The position numbers and the translations under genes were made by a program. 41,886 nucleotides of DNA from a virus. Below, piece by piece: positions 1 to 7,379 of this stretch. The notes beneath the pieces are model-generated. The model saw only the letters and a program-made list of their open reading frames with translations, did no database searches and was not told where the DNA came from. The DNA lies in the IMG/VR virus record IMGVR_UViG_3300034198_017386, positions 1 through 41,886 of that record; one strand, given 5' to 3'. Within the stretch, counting starts at the first letter, position 1. Every line of letters starts with the position of its first letter.

Positions 1-60
1 GCCAACTGGCAACGCACGAAGTCCGGCAGCCTTCATCCAAGCGGCGAAGGCAGGTGCGGC
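1..60. repeat. Terminal direct repeat, left copy
   Basis: These 60 bases are identical to 41827-41886. The repeat lies inside one gene that reads in frame through the join, so it looks like the overlap of a circularly closing assembly rather than a defined packaging repeat. A real terminal repeat of a T7-like phage would be expected beside the early genes, in the non-coding region near 27.7-29.0 kb. Confidence 0.95.
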
Positions 61-189
61 AAAAAGATTGAATTACCACAATTACCGGAGGCGTTTTACT
101 GGTCTTCACAACCTTCCCTTTGCGGTGGTTGCATAAATCGCCGCGAAGAACTGAACAACCACTGCCCTTACTGGCAACAAAAACAATGA
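1..189 (+). CDS. Small cysteine-rich protein, 3' part (gene spans the circular join)
   Basis: This is the downstream part of a 71-residue protein whose start codon is at 41800. With the 60-base repeat collapsed, translation runs from 41800-41886 into base 61 and stops at 187-189. The complete protein has cysteines at about 4, 7, 28, 50, 53 and 64, arranged as CxxC, C, CxxC and C, which suggests one or two bound zinc ions. The stop overlaps the start of the next gene as ATGA (186-189), and the upstream gene overlaps the same way at 41800, so it belongs to a translationally coupled run of small genes. The function is unknown; binding of nucleic acid or of a host protein is only a guess. Confidence 0.8.
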   Translation, partial: ANWQRTKSGSLHPSGEGRCGKKIELPQLPEAFYWSSQPSLCGGCINRREELNNHCPYWQQKQ

Positions 190-419
190 GTCAACGCCTC
201 ATTCTCAAGCCCTGCCCGTTCTGCGGTGGACTGGCAAAGCCGGCCATTGCCCCCATCCCACACGGCGAACAGCCAATGGATGAAGTGATGGTCTATTGCA
301 TCAAATGCCTAGGTAAACAATCTGACATTGACTTCGCTGGTGCTGACCTTGTGGAACGTGCAAGGGATGTGATCAAGCGTTGGAACCGTCGAGCAAACCC
401 TGAAGGATTCAAGCCATGA
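186..419 (+). CDS. Lar-like restriction alleviation protein
   Basis: This 77-residue protein has the layout of the Lar family: an N-terminal LKPCPFCGG knuckle (Cys10, Cys13), a second CxxC at Cys38/Cys41, and a C-terminal RWNRR motif (65-69). Lar of the Rac prophage relieves type I restriction by changing the balance of methylation and restriction. Many phages carry short Lar-like zinc proteins without proven activity, so antirestriction is inferred. An open frame extends upstream to 120, but the ATG at 186 overlaps the previous stop (ATGA) and starts exactly where the family domain starts. It overlaps the next gene by 4 bases. Confidence 0.75.
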   Translation: MSQRLILKPCPFCGGLAKPAIAPIPHGEQPMDEVMVYCIKCLGKQSDIDFAGADLVERARDVIKRWNRRANPEGFKP

Positions 420-676
420 AATTCGAGACGATCAGGAACGTTCTTGGCAATGAATTAGTTTTGAGTTTCACTGTTAATGAGTATGAATTTTGCAACTGGC
501 TTCGTGAAAGCGGCCTGGCCCCCGCGAATTGTTCAGGTATTGAAATTCTTCACTTGCTAACTAGATTCGCTATGTGGGAGCTGCAACGTTCTTCGCCTAG
601 CCCTGAAAAGGTCCAGCGAGTTGAGGTTGAAGTGTTGGACCCACTACCCAATCCCCGGCTACCCCAGGCGCAATGA
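416..676 (+). CDS. Hypothetical protein
   Basis: An 86-residue protein of unrecognised family. The ATG overlaps the stop of the Lar-like gene as ATGA, and its own stop overlaps the next ATG in the same way, so it sits in the middle of a coupled operon. The N-terminal two thirds look globular (helical, Trp/Leu-rich), and the last 25 residues are Pro- and Val-rich. There is no signal peptide or membrane segment. It lies between the helicase and exonuclease genes, where T7-like phages usually encode DNA polymerase and its accessory proteins. Confidence 0.75.
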   Translation: MKFETIRNVLGNELVLSFTVNEYEFCNWLRESGLAPANCSGIEILHLLTRFAMWELQRSSPSPEKVQRVEVEVLDPLPNPRLPQAQ

Positions 677-1002
677 AACTCTTTCGACGCTACGATTTTG
701 ACAAGTGCAAGCCCTGGTGGATGGGGCTTGTTAGGCACGACTATCTACGCGGTTACTCCGTTTGTGCTCCCATCCCAATCTCAACTGTATGTCAGTTGTT
801 GATTGCTGCATGGTCCCTTCTCCGCAACCCTGGCTTAGCTGATGCCCCTGATAAATACAGGTTTGGCGTGACGGTGGAGCGCGAAAGGATTAAAGGTCGC
901 CTTAAAGCGCACGGGCTTATTGTGGACGACGATGGGATTATTTTTAATTCAAAAACATCAACATTCCACTTCAACAATCTTACAAATGAAACTTTTAATT
1001 GA
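673..1002 (+). CDS. Hypothetical protein
   Basis: A 109-residue protein of no recognised family, joined by ATGA overlap to the gene before it. It has a basic, Trp-rich N-terminus and a hydrophobic stretch at about 36-50 (PISTVCQLLIAAWSLL) that is short for a membrane helix. The 3' end overlaps the start of the exonuclease gene by 17 bases, so expression is probably coupled to it. The position suggests a role in DNA metabolism or host takeover, but nothing in the sequence shows it. Confidence 0.7.
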   Translation: MKLFRRYDFDKCKPWWMGLVRHDYLRGYSVCAPIPISTVCQLLIAAWSLLRNPGLADAPDKYRFGVTVERERIKGRLKAHGLIVDDDGIIFNSKTSTFHFNNLTNETFN

Positions 1003-1756
1003 TTCAGACATGCTCTTGATTCGAGCATGTGAAGCGGCTTCATCCGAAGTCAGACTTGACGATGACATTTGGGTTAAGTGGACCGATGAGCGACAGGCTG
1101 CCGGGAATTACTGGGAGTACGTCTCGGTCCTCTCTGAGGTATCAAGTGTTTCCGTTGAAGATGCCGTTCATTGCTTCACGGCCCGTTCCCAATTCCGGCG
1201 AGACTTGTTCCCCGGCTACAAGGCCAGCCGCAAAGGCGTTAAGCCAATGGGCTATAATGCAATACTACAGGGCATTCTTTCCTCTGAGAATTATGCCTTC
1301 CAGTACAACGAGATTGAGGCCGACGACCTGATTGGCATTTTCGCCGATAAGTTCAGAGAGGAAGGATGCGTGATTGCATCTGGAGACAAGGATCTAAAGC
1401 AGATCCCCGGTCATCATGTATGGCTAGACAAAGAGCTTCACTTCATCAGCGATAACGATGCGCAACGATTCTTCTACGGGCAAGTCCTCATGGGCGACTC
1501 GACTGATGGCGTCCCCGGATGCGCAGGGATCGGCCCCAAGACAGCCGCGCCAATCATCAGCAAACTCGACCTATCCGACCCCGTGGGATGTTGGGAAGCG
1601 ATTGTTTCGGTCTATCGAGCGAAAGGGAAAGTGGACAGACCCGACGAATTTGCGCTCTTACAGGCGAGATTAGTTCACATTTTGAGGGACGGAGAGTATG
1701 ATTTTTCCAGCCACCAAGTCAAGCTTTGGACCCCACCAATAGCGACAATTCCCTAG
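986..1756 (+). CDS. T7 gp6-like 5'-3' exonuclease
   Basis: This 256-residue protein matches the FEN/5'-nuclease family used by T7-like phages (T7 gp6). Metal-binding acidic motifs appear in order: LIDSDML at the N-terminus, NEIEADDLIG (about 105-115), SGDKDL (about 133-138), and a DSTDGVPGCAGIG helix-hairpin type segment (about 170-182). In T7 the enzyme degrades host DNA, removes RNA primers and helps process concatemers. I chose the ATG at 986 because MKLLIDSD begins the conserved domain; the longer reading from 920 lies inside the preceding gene. It follows eight small genes rather than a DNA polymerase gene, which is unusual for this lineage. Confidence 0.92.
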   Translation: MKLLIDSDMLLIRACEAASSEVRLDDDIWVKWTDERQAAGNYWEYVSVLSEVSSVSVEDAVHCFTARSQFRRDLFPGYKASRKGVKPMGYNAILQGILSSENYAFQYNEIEADDLIGIFADKFREEGCVIASGDKDLKQIPGHHVWLDKELHFISDNDAQRFFYGQVLMGDSTDGVPGCAGIGPKTAAPIISKLDLSDPVGCWEAIVSVYRAKGKVDRPDEFALLQARLVHILRDGEYDFSSHQVKLWTPPIATIP

Positions 1757-1923
1757 CCTCGATCGTGGCCGGCGGCTTCACACACGAAGCCCTGGCCGCC
1801 TTGGATCAGATTTATCCCGAGCGATCGGCGTCGCAAAGGGACACCATCGATGATCTTAAGTTTCGCGGCGGCCAACGCTCAGTGATTCGCTTTCTTCACT
1901 CGCTCAAAAACAATGGGAATTGA
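1726..1923 (+). CDS. Small hypothetical protein (T7 gp6.5-like position)
   Basis: A short frame with sensible codon use encodes up to 65 residues, including the segment IVAGGFTHEALAALDQIYPE. The first available start is TTG at 1726, overlapping the exonuclease by 31 bases; GTG at 1765 is an alternative and would give 52 residues. It ends inside the next gene (11-base overlap), consistent with an operon. T7-like phages often have small uncharacterised genes in this slot. The function is unknown and the start is uncertain. Confidence 0.6.
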   Translation: MDPTNSDNSLASIVAGGFTHEALAALDQIYPERSASQRDTIDDLKFRGGQRSVIRFLHSLKNNGN

Positions 1924-2662
1924 GAAAGACTACGCGGCCTGGCTTGACGCCCAGGACGGGGGAAGGGACGGGCGAACGGTGATGGGCCTGATTGGGAAGA
2001 AGTCGGCCCCCGTCGATAAGCCGGTGAACGGACTTATGTTCACCGACGTAAACCAGGCCCCCGCCGCTACGGGTTGGAGCTATTACGGGAGCTTCACGCC
2101 GAGCAGCACGGCGGGCCGCTTCAGCCGGGAAGGGGGAGTACCCGAGGGCCAGCCGGTCTACGCCTGGAGGGAGTCTGCCCCCGCCGCAGAGGCCACGGCC
2201 CCCGCCGCAGAGGCTGTCAATTTCGGCACCTCCCAGGTCGCGTCACAGCAGGCCCAGATCGACGCGGCCCTTGCGGCCAACAATCAGGCGGCAGCGGCAG
2301 CAAGGGCACAGTATGAAACGCAAACCGGCCAGCTCACGTCAAGCATCACCGAGTTGCAAGGACTATTGCTAAAGAGCAAACAGGAATCCGCCACTGCATT
2401 AGCTGATCAGCAAAGGAGCTTCAGCGAGTACATGATGAAATCTGATCTGAACCTGGCGCAGATGAAGGCCGATTACGCCTCCCAAGCCAGGGCTGCCACG
2501 GCCACGACACCGCCCCCCGAGGCTGGGGCTGTAGCCCCCGTTCTGGGCGACTCGCGGATAGGGGGGCGAAACAGCGCAGCCAATACCCTTTCGACCCTTC
2601 GCATCATTGCCCCTGGCCTTCTGGATGGCGGGAAGGGTAGCGTTACGCTGGGCGGAATCTGA
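1913..2662 (+). CDS. Putative gp7.3-like tail assembly / virion protein
   Basis: A 249-residue protein directly upstream of the portal gene, where T7 encodes the small virion protein gp7.3. The centre (about 80-200) is Ala/Gln-rich with a long predicted coiled coil (ASQQAQIDAALAANNQAAAA and following). A Pro/Ala linker follows, then a Gly/Ser-rich C-terminus with RIGGRNSAANTLSTLRI, resembling the short C-terminal motifs of gp7.3-type proteins. It is much longer than T7 gp7.3 (99 residues). The assignment rests on position and this weak tail resemblance. Confidence 0.55.
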   Translation: MGIEKDYAAWLDAQDGGRDGRTVMGLIGKKSAPVDKPVNGLMFTDVNQAPAATGWSYYGSFTPSSTAGRFSREGGVPEGQPVYAWRESAPAAEATAPAAEAVNFGTSQVASQQAQIDAALAANNQAAAAARAQYETQTGQLTSSITELQGLLLKSKQESATALADQQRSFSEYMMKSDLNLAQMKADYASQARAATATTPPPEAGAVAPVLGDSRIGGRNSAANTLSTLRIIAPGLLDGGKGSVTLGGI

Positions 2663-2671
2663 GGTAAAACG

Positions 2672-4288
2672 ATGGTATCGGCAGCGGCGGAATGGAGCGA
2701 GCTTGAGGCGGACAGGTCTTCCTATCTGAATACCGCTATTGATTGTTCCAAGCTGACGACCCCTAGCCTCATCCCTAACAGTGATGTTGACGTAAGGACA
2801 AGGCTAAACGAGAGCAGGCCGTCAAGGAGTCTCTATCAATCTCTCGGATCAAGGGGGCTGAGCAACCTAGCTTCAAAGCTAGTGAATACGGTAGTCCCCT
2901 TCAATGAGCCGTTCTTCCGTTTGCTTATGGATCAGTCCAAGGTAGAGGAGTACGCCAATCAGCAGGGCGGGGACATGGAAGGAATAGTGACTCAAGTTGA
3001 TAACTTTCTTGCTTCAACAGAGATCAGCATTCTTCGGAAGATTAACAAGCTGCGGGTAAGGGCGACATTGGTAGAGGCCATGAAGCACCTTATCTGTGGT
3101 GGCACCGGACTTTTGTATATCACAGAGCGAGGCTTGCGGTTTTACGGCTTGCGCTCGATCGTTGGGGAAAGGGACCGGGACGACAACATTAAGAAGATAA
3201 TCATCAGGGAGAGACTTGGTAAGAGCTACCTGCCCCAGGCGGCACAGCGGCGACTCGCCCCAAGCGCAAGCGGGGAGAGAGAGTCGGATGAAGACTACGA
3301 CCTTTACACCATGATCAATTACGACCCCAACGGCGGAGACAAGGGGGTCACATGGCATCAGGAATTTAACGAAGCGCCGCTGAGGGGAACGACTGGGTTC
3401 TCATCTCTCGATAAGTCTCCATGGATCCCGCTTCGCCTCAACAAAGTGTCAGGCAGCTTCTACGGGACTGGCCTAATTGAGGAATTGCTGGGCGACCTTA
3501 CGACTTACAATCAGTTGTCAAAGGCAATCACTCAGGCCGGGGTTGGTTCATCCAAGACGATCTTCCTTGTGAACCCCAATGGCGTAACCCGTGTCGATGC
3601 GTTGAACAAGGCAAATAATTTTGACTTTGTTTCGGGTGATGAAAATGATGTTAAAGCCTTGACAGTTGGCAAGCAATCCGACTATCAGACTGCGGTCTCT
3701 GCTATGCAAGCGATTGAGCGCAGGCTTAATTATTCGTTCCTCAACGCTCAGGCTGTGCAGCGTGATGCGGAACGGGTGACTAGCGAAGAAATTAAAATGA
3801 TGGTGACCATGCTTGAGGAAACATACGCGGGGGTTTACACGGTTCTTTCCGATGAGCTTCAACTTCCATTGATCAGGCGGATTATGCACATGATGAAAGT
3901 TGGGGGCGAGTTGCAGGAGATACCCGATGGGTTGGTTGAGCCGCAAGTTACAGCCGGTGCTGATGCCATTGGCCGAGGAAGTGACAAGCAGCGGCTAGTT
4001 AGCTTCTTCAGCTTTGTCCAGGGAGCCTATGGCCCTCAGGCCGCAACAGAGTTCACCAACCCCATCGAAGGCATCCGGCGGGCCGCTGCCGCCGAAGGGA
4101 TTGCGACAAAGGGATTACTGGTTAGCGAGAAAGACTTAGAGGACAGAAAGAGACAGGGACAGCAGCTACAATTAGCCGGTGAACTAGCCAAGAACCAAAC
4201 GAATGTCATCCCGCAGCCGCCAGCAGCTCCCGCAGGAGCAGCTCCCGCAGGAGCAGTTACCCCAGGAGCCGGACCCGTCGCCAGCTGA
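2672..4288 (+). CDS. T7 gp8-like portal (head-tail connector) protein
   Basis: At 538 residues it matches the T7 portal length and order of motifs: SRGLSNLASKLVNTVVPFNEPFF near residue 60-85 (T7: ARGLNNLASKL), SFYGTGLIEELLGDL, a VNPNGVTR segment, LNYSFLNAQAVQRDAERVTSEEI and DELQLPLIRRI. The portal forms the dodecameric ring through which DNA is packaged and to which gp11/gp12 attach. A GAGGT ribosome site precedes the ATG at 2672. The C-terminus is a low-complexity Ala/Pro tail built on a short repeated 15-base element near 4225-4260. Confidence 0.95.
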   Translation: MVSAAAEWSELEADRSSYLNTAIDCSKLTTPSLIPNSDVDVRTRLNESRPSRSLYQSLGSRGLSNLASKLVNTVVPFNEPFFRLLMDQSKVEEYANQQGGDMEGIVTQVDNFLASTEISILRKINKLRVRATLVEAMKHLICGGTGLLYITERGLRFYGLRSIVGERDRDDNIKKIIIRERLGKSYLPQAAQRRLAPSASGERESDEDYDLYTMINYDPNGGDKGVTWHQEFNEAPLRGTTGFSSLDKSPWIPLRLNKVSGSFYGTGLIEELLGDLTTYNQLSKAITQAGVGSSKTIFLVNPNGVTRVDALNKANNFDFVSGDENDVKALTVGKQSDYQTAVSAMQAIERRLNYSFLNAQAVQRDAERVTSEEIKMMVTMLEETYAGVYTVLSDELQLPLIRRIMHMMKVGGELQEIPDGLVEPQVTAGADAIGRGSDKQRLVSFFSFVQGAYGPQAATEFTNPIEGIRRAAAAEGIATKGLLVSEKDLEDRKRQGQQLQLAGELAKNQTNVIPQPPAAPAGAAPAGAVTPGAGPVAS

Positions 4289-4322
4289 GGCCGACCCCGG
4301 CGAGCAGGAGCGGGAATCCGCC

Positions 4323-4487
4323 ATGACCGAGCGCCAGGCCCCGGATGGTCAGGGTGGTTTTTTCGCTGTCTCTGATGGGGTCGTTCGCAATGACACCCCG
4401 CCCGAGCCTGGGGCCGTCGCAGTGATCCCGCCTGGGGCTCGACTGCACCCCAACCCTGATGGTGGGCACTTCATCATTACTGGCTGA
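4323..4487 (+). CDS. Small hypothetical protein between portal and scaffold
   Basis: This frame encodes 54 residues from the ATG at 4323, with the segments APDGQGGFFAVSDGVV and PDGGHFIITG. An in-frame ATG at 4203 would add 40 residues, but these would be an out-of-frame reading of the repetitive 3' end of the portal gene with an 86-base overlap, so the shorter start is preferred. It ends 5 bases before the scaffold gene. It is a capsid-operon passenger of unknown function, without recognised motifs. Confidence 0.55.
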   Translation: MTERQAPDGQGGFFAVSDGVVRNDTPPEPGAVAVIPPGARLHPNPDGGHFIITG

Positions 4488-4492
4488 ACACC

Positions 4493-5236
4493 ATGGAAAT
4501 CTTCATCGACGATGACGGCAACGAAGCCCAGGTCGGGTTTGACGGCAAGCCCGAAGCCGAGCGAGTTCAGCAGGCCAAGGCCGAGCTAATTACGGAGCAG
4601 TTCGGGGAACCTCAGCCCCTAATTCTGGGCAAGTTCACAAGCCAGGATGCCTTAGCCACCAGTTACAAGGAGCTGGAAAGCGAGGCCGGAAGGCTAAGGG
4701 CTGAGCTGGCCGCCCTTAAGTCTGCGCCCCCGGCTCCCGCCGCATCAGCCGAAGGATCCACGGCGACCGATCCGCCCCCCGCCGCCCCCTCGACTCCCTC
4801 TGACCCGCCCCCCGCTGCCGCCCCCGCCGACCCGGTGCCAACGGTCACGCCCGAGCAACAGCAACGGGTCATCTCCAGCGTCCTCGCCCAGGCGGGGGGA
4901 GAGGAGGAGTTCGGCAAACTGGCCGATTGGGCGACCAAGAACATTGAGCCCGCAAGAGTGCAGGCGTTCAACGATGCCCTAAGCAAGGGCGATGAGCAGC
5001 TTGTACTTACAAGTCTTCGGGCGATTCAATATGATCGTCTAATGAGGAACGGGTATGAGCCTCCCTTGCTGGGCGGCCAACCTGGAGGCAGCTCCCTCAA
5101 GCCCTTTACCAGCGAACAGCAGGTGAGCGCTGCAATGTCCGACCCTCGCTATTCAGGCATTGACGCCGACCCCGCCTATGTCGATGAAGTGATGCAGCGG
5201 ATGGCTATGTCACCGAACATTTTCCAGGGCCGGTAG
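4493..5236 (+). CDS. T7 gp9-like capsid scaffolding protein
   Basis: A 247-residue acidic protein between portal and capsid genes, the T7 gp9 position. Residues about 45-75 carry the typical pattern LGKFTSQDALATSYKELE followed by a coiled coil. A long Pro/Ala/Ser-rich linker (about 80-120) and a helical C-terminal region follow. Scaffold proteins direct procapsid assembly and are lost on DNA packaging. Sequence conservation in this family is low, so the call rests on position, charge and this motif. A strong hairpin terminator follows the gene at once. Confidence 0.88.
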   Translation: MEIFIDDDGNEAQVGFDGKPEAERVQQAKAELITEQFGEPQPLILGKFTSQDALATSYKELESEAGRLRAELAALKSAPPAPAASAEGSTATDPPPAAPSTPSDPPPAAAPADPVPTVTPEQQQRVISSVLAQAGGEEEFGKLADWATKNIEPARVQAFNDALSKGDEQLVLTSLRAIQYDRLMRNGYEPPLLGGQPGGSSLKPFTSEQQVSAAMSDPRYSGIDADPAYVDEVMQRMAMSPNIFQGR

Positions 5237-5257
5237 GCTTTGCGGGTGGGAGGACGG

Positions 5258-5282
5258 GCCAGGGTTAACCCCCTGGCTTTTT
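5258..5282 (+). terminator. Rho-independent terminator after scaffold gene
   Basis: A 7-bp GCCAGGG/CCCTGGC stem (5258-5264 and 5271-5277) with a 6-nt loop is followed by TTTTT (5278-5282). Outer arms at 5246-5255 and 5286-5295 pair nine bases out of ten, extending the structure. It lies 21 bases after the scaffold stop and separates the connector/scaffold unit from the capsid gene, which starts after a 200-bp leader holding a TTGACA element near 5296. Confidence 0.8.
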
Positions 5283-5436
5283 CTTGTCCGCCCACTTGAC
5301 AACATGCAATAATCGGCACAGCACAACCAAGCAGCAAGCCAAGGGCCGCCACGGCGACAACCCGAAAGCGAGTTGAGCAGGGATCGAACTCTGCGGTTAG
5401 CGACAGCGCAAACCCTCTCAACCCTTTCGGATCGCC

Positions 5437-6681
5437 ATGACTATCACCCCCTCGCGCTTAGGCGCTATTAACGGCGTTGCTGGTACTTACGATCAGCAGA
5501 ACGTTCTTTTCCTTAAAGTATTCAGCGGCGAAGTTCTCACGGCATTTAAGCGAAACTGCTTATTTCGTGATCTTTGCTACGAGAAAACCATTACCTCCGG
5601 CAAGTCTGCTCAGTTCCCGATCATTGGTCGGGCGACAGCTGGCTATTACCAGCCTGGCCCTGCGGTCACGGGTCAGGGCTCCATTGCGCAGAACGAAGTC
5701 ATCATCAACGTTGACGATCTAACCCTTGCATCGGCAACTATCTACGATCTGGATGACGCTAAGTCTCACTACGATGCAAGGCAGATTTATTCCGTTGAGC
5801 TTGGAGAGGCATTAGCCCGACTTTGGGACCGCCGCCTTGCACGCGTTACGACCCTGGCTGCGCGGCAAGGCGTCAGCGATCTGGCCGCCGCGACCTTCAC
5901 CGGCTCGATCGCAACAACGACCCTGACCGTTACGGCTGTTGCGGCTGGCACGATCGCCGTTGGCCAGGTCCTTACTGGCGCCAACGTGACACCGGGTACG
6001 ACCATCACCGCCCTAGGCACGGGCACGGGCGGCGCTGGCACCTACACCATTACGCCATCTCAGACGGCTGCGTCTGCCACGATCACCTCAATCCTCCCCG
6101 GCGGCCTGGGGTCGGGTGAGCAGCAGGCCCGCACTGGCACCCGGATCGACCTCGCCTCCGCGTCGCCCACGGGTAACTCTCTGGTTGCATCCGTGTTCGC
6201 TGCCGCTCAGACAATGGACGAAAAGGATGTTGGCCCCAATGATCGCTACCTTGTCTGCCGACCCGCCGAGTATTACACCCTCATTCAGTCTGACCGGGCG
6301 ATTAACCATGACTGGAATGTGGGGGCTTCGGGTGGCCCCGCCGGCTCTTACCGCTCAGGTCAAATCACCGAGCTGGCCGGGTTCAAGATCCTCAAGAGCA
6401 ATCACATTGCTCAGGGTAACGTCACCGCCCCGACAGGTGAGCAAGGGTTTGTGTGGAACGGTACTACAACTCAGTTGAGTTCCGTCAACATGACACAAAC
6501 ACGGATGCTGGCCTTCCAGCGTGGCGCAACCGCCGCCGTCAAACTGCGCGGCCTGAGCATGCAGATGACCGGCAATGACTACAGCGCCATGTATCAGTCA
6601 ACCCTGATGGTCGGCAAGTTCATTGCCGGTTTTGGCTACCTCCGCCCTGAGGCGGTGGTCGAGATTTACAACAGCCTGTAG
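5437..6681 (+). CDS. T7 gp10-like major capsid protein
   Basis: This 414-residue protein follows T7 gp10[19 protein letters not shown] and [18 protein letters not shown] near the N-terminus, then a [25 protein letters not shown] helix, and [11 protein letters not shown] with [11 protein letters not shown] at the C-terminus. It builds the T=7 HK97-fold shell. Compared with T7 (345 residues) there is an extra block of about 70 residues at 152-224, rich in Thr, Gly, Ala and Val, that reads as a small beta or Ig-like domain ([16 protein letters not shown] and [10 protein letters not shown]). It has its own 200-bp leader after one terminator, and a second terminator follows, as expected for a highly expressed gene. 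Confidence 0.96.
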   Translation: MTITPSRLGAINGVAGTYDQQNVLFLKVFSGEVLTAFKRNCLFRDLCYEKTITSGKSAQFPIIGRATAGYYQPGPAVTGQGSIAQNEVIINVDDLTLASATIYDLDDAKSHYDARQIYSVELGEALARLWDRRLARVTTLAARQGVSDLAAATFTGSIATTTLTVTAVAAGTIAVGQVLTGANVTPGTTITALGTGTGGAGTYTITPSQTAASATITSILPGGLGSGEQQARTGTRIDLASASPTGNSLVASVFAAAQTMDEKDVGPNDRYLVCRPAEYYTLIQSDRAINHDWNVGASGGPAGSYRSGQITELAGFKILKSNHIAQGNVTAPTGEQGFVWNGTTTQLSSVNMTQTRMLAFQRGATAAVKLRGLSMQMTGNDYSAMYQSTLMVGKFIAGFGYLRPEAVVEIYNSL

Positions 6682-6704
6682 GCTATTCTTGCTGGGGAGT
6701 GGAA

Positions 6705-6730
6705 GGGGGCCTTCGGGCTCCCCTTTTTTT
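6705..6730 (+). terminator. Rho-independent terminator after capsid gene (UUCG loop)
   Basis: A 7-bp stem of GGGGGCC with GGCTCCC (one G-T pair) closes a TTCG tetraloop (6712-6715), and a run of seven T follows at 6724-6730. This is a textbook intrinsic terminator 24 bases after the capsid stop. T7 also has its main late terminator after gene 10, so the arrangement is conserved in function. Confidence 0.9.
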
Positions 6731-6768
6731 ATGCCTTCGTGCAGAATGGGGGAACCGGGCCACCCACC

Positions 6769-7377
6769 ATGACGGAACTCGAAGCGGTCAACATTCTTCT
6801 TTCAGTGATAGGGGAGTCGCCCGTCGATTCGCTGAGCAGCACATCTACGAATGAGATTACTGAAAGCACAGTGGCAAGGCGAGTCCTGGCCGAAGTATCA
6901 AGAGACGTTCAATCGGAAGGGTGGTCATGGAACACTGATCGCAATGTTGCGCTAACAAAGAACTCATCAAACGGGTTCACCCTGCCGAGCAACCAGCTCA
7001 GGGTCACCTTTTCTCCCGCCGTGTATTCGGGGATGCAGCTCACATGCCGGGGAAGCCGTGTCTACGACCGTGATAAGCAATCGTTTGCGTTCAGCGAGAC
7101 GACGCTAACCGTGGCGGAGCTGGTAACTCAACTGGCATGGGATGACATGCCACACCAAGCACAGCAGTACATCTCGATCAGGGCGGCAAGGATCTTCGCT
7201 GGCAGGTTTGTTAACAGTAATGCGATCTACGCATATACGGTTGAAGATGAGCAGTACGCCCGCTCAATGTTGATAAGGCACGAAGAATCGGGTCCATTGC
7301 ATAATTGGCTATCAGGTGGCGAGGGGTTGACCGTCAGCCCGTTTGACTCTGCTTCGGCCCTTGTGGGGAGACTCTGA
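6769..7377 (+). CDS. T7 gp11-like tail tubular protein A
   Basis: A 202-residue protein right after the capsid terminator, close to T7 gp11 (196). Recognisable segments are EAVNILLSVIGESPVDSLSS (T7: AVNDILASIGEPPVSTLE), VSRDVQSEGWSWNT, VYDRDKQS, and a C-terminal helical half with AARIFAGRF. It forms the adaptor ring under the portal. I chose the ATG at 6769 rather than 6739 because the conserved N-terminus starts at MTELEAVN. Only 2 bases separate it from tail tube B. Confidence 0.93.
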   Translation: MTELEAVNILLSVIGESPVDSLSSTSTNEITESTVARRVLAEVSRDVQSEGWSWNTDRNVALTKNSSNGFTLPSNQLRVTFSPAVYSGMQLTCRGSRVYDRDKQSFAFSETTLTVAELVTQLAWDDMPHQAQQYISIRAARIFAGRFVNSNAIYAYTVEDEQYARSMLIRHEESGPLHNWLSGGEGLTVSPFDSASALVGRL

Positions 7378-7379
7378 AA

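Noticed and set aside
4203-4322. Upstream extension of the small gene between portal and scaffold
   Set aside because: The added Gln/Glu/Pro repeats are the portal's repetitive 3' end read out of frame, with an 86-base overlap.
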